Part shown: one piece after another, positions 60,798-64,000 of the stretch | How positions within the stretch are numbered: position 1 is the first letter of the stretch | Layout of the letters: every line of letters starts with the position of its first letter | Position numbers and translations under genes: made by a program | DNA from: Akkermansia muciniphila | GTDB lineage: Bacteria; Pseudomonadota; Gammaproteobacteria; Burkholderiales; Burkholderiaceae_C | Reading direction: 5' to 3' | Length of the DNA stretch: 64,000 bases | NCBI GenBank assembly: GCA_943331105.2 | Contig: CALQKH020000004.1 | Coordinates: 1 to 64,000 of the forward strand | Notes under the pieces: model-generated | Seen by the model: the letters and a program-made list of their open reading frames with translations, nothing else | Database searches by the model: none | What the model was told of the DNA's origin: nothing

Positions 60798-62135
60798 TCA
60801 AGACTGGCAATCCGCAGGGGTGCGGCGCGTGATCTTTTTCTCGGCGGCGTACTTGTCAGCAGCGGCCTTGACCATGGGCTTGATGATCTGCTCATCCGCT
60901 TGCATCCAGTCGCTGCTGAATTGCCACTTGGTGCCGTCCCATGTGTGGATACGGGCCCAGTTGGCACCCATGTGGTCGGCGCACGAGGTGGAAATCGGAC
61001 GCAGCACGCCCTTGAAACCCAGAGCATCCAGCTTGGGCTGGGTCAGGTTCAGGTTTTCATAACCCCAGCGCGCTTGCTCGCCAGTCATGACCTTGCCTTT
61101 GCCGTACTTCTCTTGGGCTTGGCGCACGCCTTCCACCGCGAACATGGCGCTGAACAATCCGCGCATGTACAACACTTCGCCCACTTCATCACGTGGACCT
61201 GTGCCTTGGTTCTTGGCGTGCAACTTCTCCAGCACCTCTTTCACCACAGCAGAGCCCTTTTCAGCGCCGTGCTGCATGGTGATGGCGTTGTAGCCCTTGG
61301 CACCCATGCCGATGTCTTTCACATCCGGCTCGGCACCTGCCCACCACACGCCCCAGATGTTTTCACGGGGGTAGCCGGTGGCTTGCGCTTCTTTGAGCAA
61401 GGTGGAGTTCATCACGCCCCAGCCCCAGTTGACGACATAGTCAGGGCGCTCACGACGAATCTGCAGCCAAGTGGACTTTTGCTCCACGCCGGGGTGGGTC
61501 ACGGGCAACAAGCTCAACTTGAAACCGTGCATGGCCGCACGCTCTTGCAAGATTGGAATGGCTTCTTTGCCAAATGGGCTGTCGTGGTAGACCAAAGCGA
61601 TGTGCTTGCCCTTGAGCTTGTCAGCGCCACCAGCCTTCTTGGCGATGTCTTGGATGATGACGTCGCCAGCCACCCAGTAAGTGCCAGCCAAGGGGAAGTT
61701 CCACTTGAACACACCGCCGTCAGCCGATTCGCTGCGGCCGTAACCGGCCGTGATCAAAGGGATCTTGTCGATGGGGGCTTTTTCGGTCAATGCAAACGTG
61801 ATGCCTGTAGACAGTGGCTGGAACACTGTGGCGCCGCCGTTTTTGCCTTTCAGACGCTCATAGCACTCCACACCGCGGTCTGTGGCGTAGCCGGTTTCGC
61901 ACTCTTCAAAGCTGAGCTTCACGCCGTTGATGCCACCGCGCGCATTGACCAGCTTGAGGTAATCCACATAGCCGTTGGCAAACGGCACACCGTTGGGCGC
62001 GTAAGCACCCGTGCGGTAAACCAGCACAGGGAAGAATTGCTCTTTGGTTTGAGCCGTTGCGACCGTGCTGACCAGCGCACTGGCAAGTCCGGCAGCGGCC
62101 ACGGTGGTGGCCAGGACGAGTTGACGAAGCTTCAT
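60798..62135 (-). CDS. ABC transporter periplasmic binding protein, LivK-like
   Basis: 445 residues. Signal peptide MKLRQLVLATTVAAAGLASA to about residue 29. The type-1 periplasmic fold is seen in FANGYVDYLKLVNARGGING, LSFEECETGYATDRGVECYERLKG and PLITAGYGRSESADGGVFKWNF. AACAGGAGACAAACC precedes the ATG. It is longer than classical LivK (~370), as are many aromatic-acid binding proteins; the substrate is unknown. Located between livM and livF. Confidence 0.9.
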   Translation of the reverse strand: MKLRQLVLATTVAAAGLASALVSTVATAQTKEQFFPVLVYRTGAYAPNGVPFANGYVDYLKLVNARGGINGVKLSFEECETGYATDRGVECYERLKGKNGGATVFQPLSTGITFALTEKAPIDKIPLITAGYGRSESADGGVFKWNFPLAGTYWVAGDVIIQDIAKKAGGADKLKGKHIALVYHDSPFGKEAIPILQERAAMHGFKLSLLPVTHPGVEQKSTWLQIRRERPDYVVNWGWGVMNSTLLKEAQATGYPRENIWGVWWAGAEPDVKDIGMGAKGYNAITMQHGAEKGSAVVKEVLEKLHAKNQGTGPRDEVGEVLYMRGLFSAMFAVEGVRQAQEKYGKGKVMTGEQARWGYENLNLTQPKLDALGFKGVLRPISTSCADHMGANWARIHTWDGTKWQFSSDWMQADEQIIKPMVKAAADKYAAEKKITRRTPADCQS

Positions 62136-62193
62136 GGTTTGTCTCCTGTTAAAAAAAGGTGGAAGCACTTGGGGAAAAAATCGAGATGAAAAA

Positions 62194-63270
62194 TCAGTGA
62201 GGGAAAGGCCAAAGGCGGAGCTTTTGCTTGGCAATGGACCACAACTTGGCCAGGCCGTGCGGCTCAACAATCAAGAACCAAACAATCAGGGCGCCAAAAA
62301 TCATGAACTCGGCGTGCGACACCAAGGCCGTGGAAATGGTGACCCCCACCAGACCGCCCATCCAAGGCAAAAACTGGTTGAGGAAAATTGGCAAGATCAC
62401 AATGAAAGCCGCACCGAAAAAGCTGCCCATGATGGAGCCCATGCCACCGATGATGACCATGAACAACAACTGGAACGAACGGTCAATCGAGAAGGCCGCT
62501 GGCTCCCAAGACCCCAGGTGCACAAAGCCCCACAGACCACCGGCCACACCGATGATGAAAGAGCTGACAGCAAAGGCACTGAGCTTGGCGTAGATTGGGC
62601 GAATGCCAATCACGGCGGCGGCCACGTCCATGTCGCGGATCGCCATCCATTCACGGCCAATGGCCGAGCGCACCAAATTTTTGGCGAGCAAGCCAAACAC
62701 CACCAAAAAGGCCAAGCAAAAGAGGTATTTCTCAACAGGGGCGTTGATCGTCCAACCCATCACGCTCAGGTTGGACACGTTGACGGAACCTGATGCCGAG
62801 TTGTTGGTGAACCAGCCCACGCGCAAGAAGGCCCAATCACAAAAAAACTGCGCTGCCAAAGTCGCCACGGCCAAATACAAGCCTTTGACTCGCAGGCTGG
62901 GGATGCCAAAAAACATGCCCACCACCGTGGCGAAGAAGCCACCGGCCAGCAAAGCCACGATCAAGGGCATGCCCTCAATGCGCACATAGGTGTTGTAAGC
63001 CATGTAGGCGCCCACCGCCATGAAGGCACCCGAACCCAATGAAATCTGACCGCAATACCCCACCAAGATGTTGACCCCCAATGCGGCCAAGGCCAGGATC
63101 AAAAAGGGAATCAGGATGGCGCGGAACATGTATTCGTCGGCGACCATGGGCACGCCGACAAACGCGAAGGCAATCAATGCCCAAACAGCCCAGCGGTCTT
63201 GCGCAATGGCAAAAATCTGTTGGTCGCTGCGGTAAGAGGTCTTGAACTGACCGTTCTCTCTGTAAAACAT
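62194..63270 (-). CDS. livM: Branched-chain/aromatic acid ABC permease LivM
   Basis: 358 residues, about eight hydrophobic segments. LGVNILVGYCGQISLGSGAFMAVGAY is the LivM signature, and IGREWMAIRDMDVAAAVIGI is the EAA-like loop contacting the ATPase. The leader (FYRENGQFKTSYRSDQQIFAIAQDRW) is soluble. ATG 63270 is preceded by a purine-rich stretch. Forms the heterodimeric pore with LivH. Confidence 0.92.
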   Translation of the reverse strand: MFYRENGQFKTSYRSDQQIFAIAQDRWAVWALIAFAFVGVPMVADEYMFRAILIPFLILALAALGVNILVGYCGQISLGSGAFMAVGAYMAYNTYVRIEGMPLIVALLAGGFFATVVGMFFGIPSLRVKGLYLAVATLAAQFFCDWAFLRVGWFTNNSASGSVNVSNLSVMGWTINAPVEKYLFCLAFLVVFGLLAKNLVRSAIGREWMAIRDMDVAAAVIGIRPIYAKLSAFAVSSFIIGVAGGLWGFVHLGSWEPAAFSIDRSFQLLFMVIIGGMGSIMGSFFGAAFIVILPIFLNQFLPWMGGLVGVTISTALVSHAEFMIFGALIVWFLIVEPHGLAKLWSIAKQKLRLWPFPH

Positions 63271-63282
63271 GTTTTTCTCTCC

Positions 63283-64000
63283 TTACACGCGGTCGATGAT
63301 TTTTTCGCCGAACAAGCCTTGCGGACGGAACAGCAAGAACACCAGCGCCAGCACATAAGCGAACCAGATTTCAATACCGCCGCCCACAAAGGGGCCGAGG
63401 TAAACCTCGGACAATTTCTCACCCACACCAATGATCAGACCGCCAATGATGGCGCCCGGCACCGAAGTCAGGCCGCCCAAAATGATCACCGGCAAAGCAC
63501 GCAAAGCCACCGTAGTCAACGAGAACTGCACACCCATTTTGGAGCCCCAAATGATGCCGGCGACCAAGGCGGTGATGCCGGCCACAAACCACACAATGAC
63601 CCAAATGCGGTTGAGCGGAATACCAATCGATTGAGCGGCTTGGTGGTCATCGGCCACCGCACGCAGGGCCCGGCCTGTACCGGTCTTTTGGAAGAACAAA
63701 GACAAGACCACCACCATCAATGCGGCAATGCAGGCGGCGTAAACATCTTCCAAGTTGACAAGTACGCCACCAGGGAAGACCGAGTCAAACAAGAACACCG
63801 GATCTTTGGGCATGCCCACATCGATCTTGTAAATGTCGCTGCCAAAAATGGTCTGACCCAATCCATCCAGAAAGTAAGTGATGCCCAAAGTGGCCATCAG
63901 CAAGGTCACGCCCTCTTGGTTGACCAAGTGACGCAGCACCAAGCGTTCAATCAGCCAAGCCAACACAAACATGATGGCTGCGGCCAGCACAAAAGCGATC
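63283..64000 (-). CDS. livH: Branched-chain/aromatic acid ABC permease LivH (5' end beyond window)
   Basis: About 239 of roughly 290-310 residues are present; the reading frame stays open to base 64000, so the start is outside the window and the internal GTG at 63990 should not be used. LVNQEGVTLLMATLGITYFLDGLG and GRALRAVADDHQAAQSIGIPLNRI (the ATPase-contact loop) identify LivH, as does LPVIILGGLTSVPGAIIGGLIIGV near the end. The stop is 12 bases before livM. Confidence 0.93.
   Translation of the reverse strand, partial: IAFVLAAAIMFVLAWLIERLVLRHLVNQEGVTLLMATLGITYFLDGLGQTIFGSDIYKIDVGMPKDPVFLFDSVFPGGVLVNLEDVYAACIAALMVVVLSLFFQKTGTGRALRAVADDHQAAQSIGIPLNRIWVIVWFVAGITALVAGIIWGSKMGVQFSLTTVALRALPVIILGGLTSVPGAIIGGLIIGVGEKLSEVYLGPFVGGGIEIWFAYVLALVFLLFRPQGLFGEKIIDRV

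Noticed and set aside
1-64000. CRISPR array, tRNA, rRNA, complete insertion sequence or prophage
   Set aside because: No regularly spaced repeats, cloverleaf-like sequence, rRNA segments, transposase or phage genes were recognised in reading the window. A tRNAscan/Rfam run would confirm.

Overview
The window looks like a chromosomal segment of a Burkholderiales betaproteobacterium, most likely Comamonadaceae (Limnohabitans/Rhodoferax-like). The grounds are gene content and order: glyQ-glyS-gmhB-plsC-YgjP, a tandem-fused double UvrA, a Bug-family binding protein, a phenylacetyl-CoA epoxidase operon, a LiuR-type leucine-degradation regulon and a DUF4212/sodium-solute symporter pair. Species assignment is inference. 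No phage, integrase, rRNA, tRNA or CRISPR array was seen. Coding density is high; only three gene-free gaps exceed 300 bases (16292-16661, 18924-19253, 51251-51602).

Layout. 0-1.5 kb: 5' part of rplM (cut by the window edge) divergent from rlmJ. 1.5-5.4 kb: paaABCDE (phenylacetyl-CoA epoxidase) behind a 26-bp perfect palindrome at its promoter. 5.4-8.3 kb: an Atm1-type ABC exporter and two hotdog thioesterases. 8.3-14.4 kb: a 2036-residue double UvrA carrying four palindromic DNA elements inserted in frame. 14.6-22.7 kb: a DUF294 nucleotidyltransferase with a collapsed CBS pair, an orphan DUF4212 protein, an MFS carrier, small membrane proteins, a TPR protein, and a DUF4212 + sodium-solute symporter pair closed by a strong terminator. 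22.7-24.2 kb: DsbA-like isomerase, UspA, DUF1289 protein.

24-31.8 kb (minus strand) is a leucine/isovalerate operon: liuB, then an embedded vapBC toxin-antitoxin pair with its own operator, a DinB-like gene, liuC, liuD, a GhrA-like dehydrogenase and liuE, with an AraC regulator divergent from liuB. 32.9-37.4 kb: HAD phosphatase, YchJ, rhodanese, trkA-trkH. 37.4-43.6 kb: a second acyl-CoA operon (PaaI thioesterase, isovaleryl-CoA dehydrogenase, carbonic anhydrase, small protein, thiolase, SDR, acyl-CoA dehydrogenase), flanked by a MerR-type LiuR gene and two TTGACGT-type operators. Together with the liuBCDE operon it encodes isovaleryl-CoA -> methylcrotonyl-CoA -> methylglutaconyl-CoA -> HMG-CoA -> acetoacetate + acetyl-CoA.

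43.6-51.2 kb: MBL-fold hydrolase, YgjP-like metallopeptidase, plsC, gmhB, glyS, glyQ, AEC transporter. 51.5-54.8 kb: Phd/VapC toxin-antitoxin pair, Rep helicase, lipoprotein. 54.9-57.4 kb: tonB-exbB-exbD-exbD with a terminator. 57.4-64 kb (minus strand): Bug-type binding protein, PaaK-like CoA ligase and a branched-chain/aromatic-acid ABC importer (livH partial, livM, binding protein, livF). With paaABCDE at the other end, the ligase and importer suggest aromatic-acid uptake and activation, but the substrate is not shown by the sequence.

The most unusual signal is inside the double UvrA gene. Three copies of a 33-base core (encoding [11 protein letters not shown]) are each bracketed by a different, copy-specific inverted repeat. 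All lie in linkers, in the same orientation and in frame. A fourth, unrelated REP-like palindrome is also read through.
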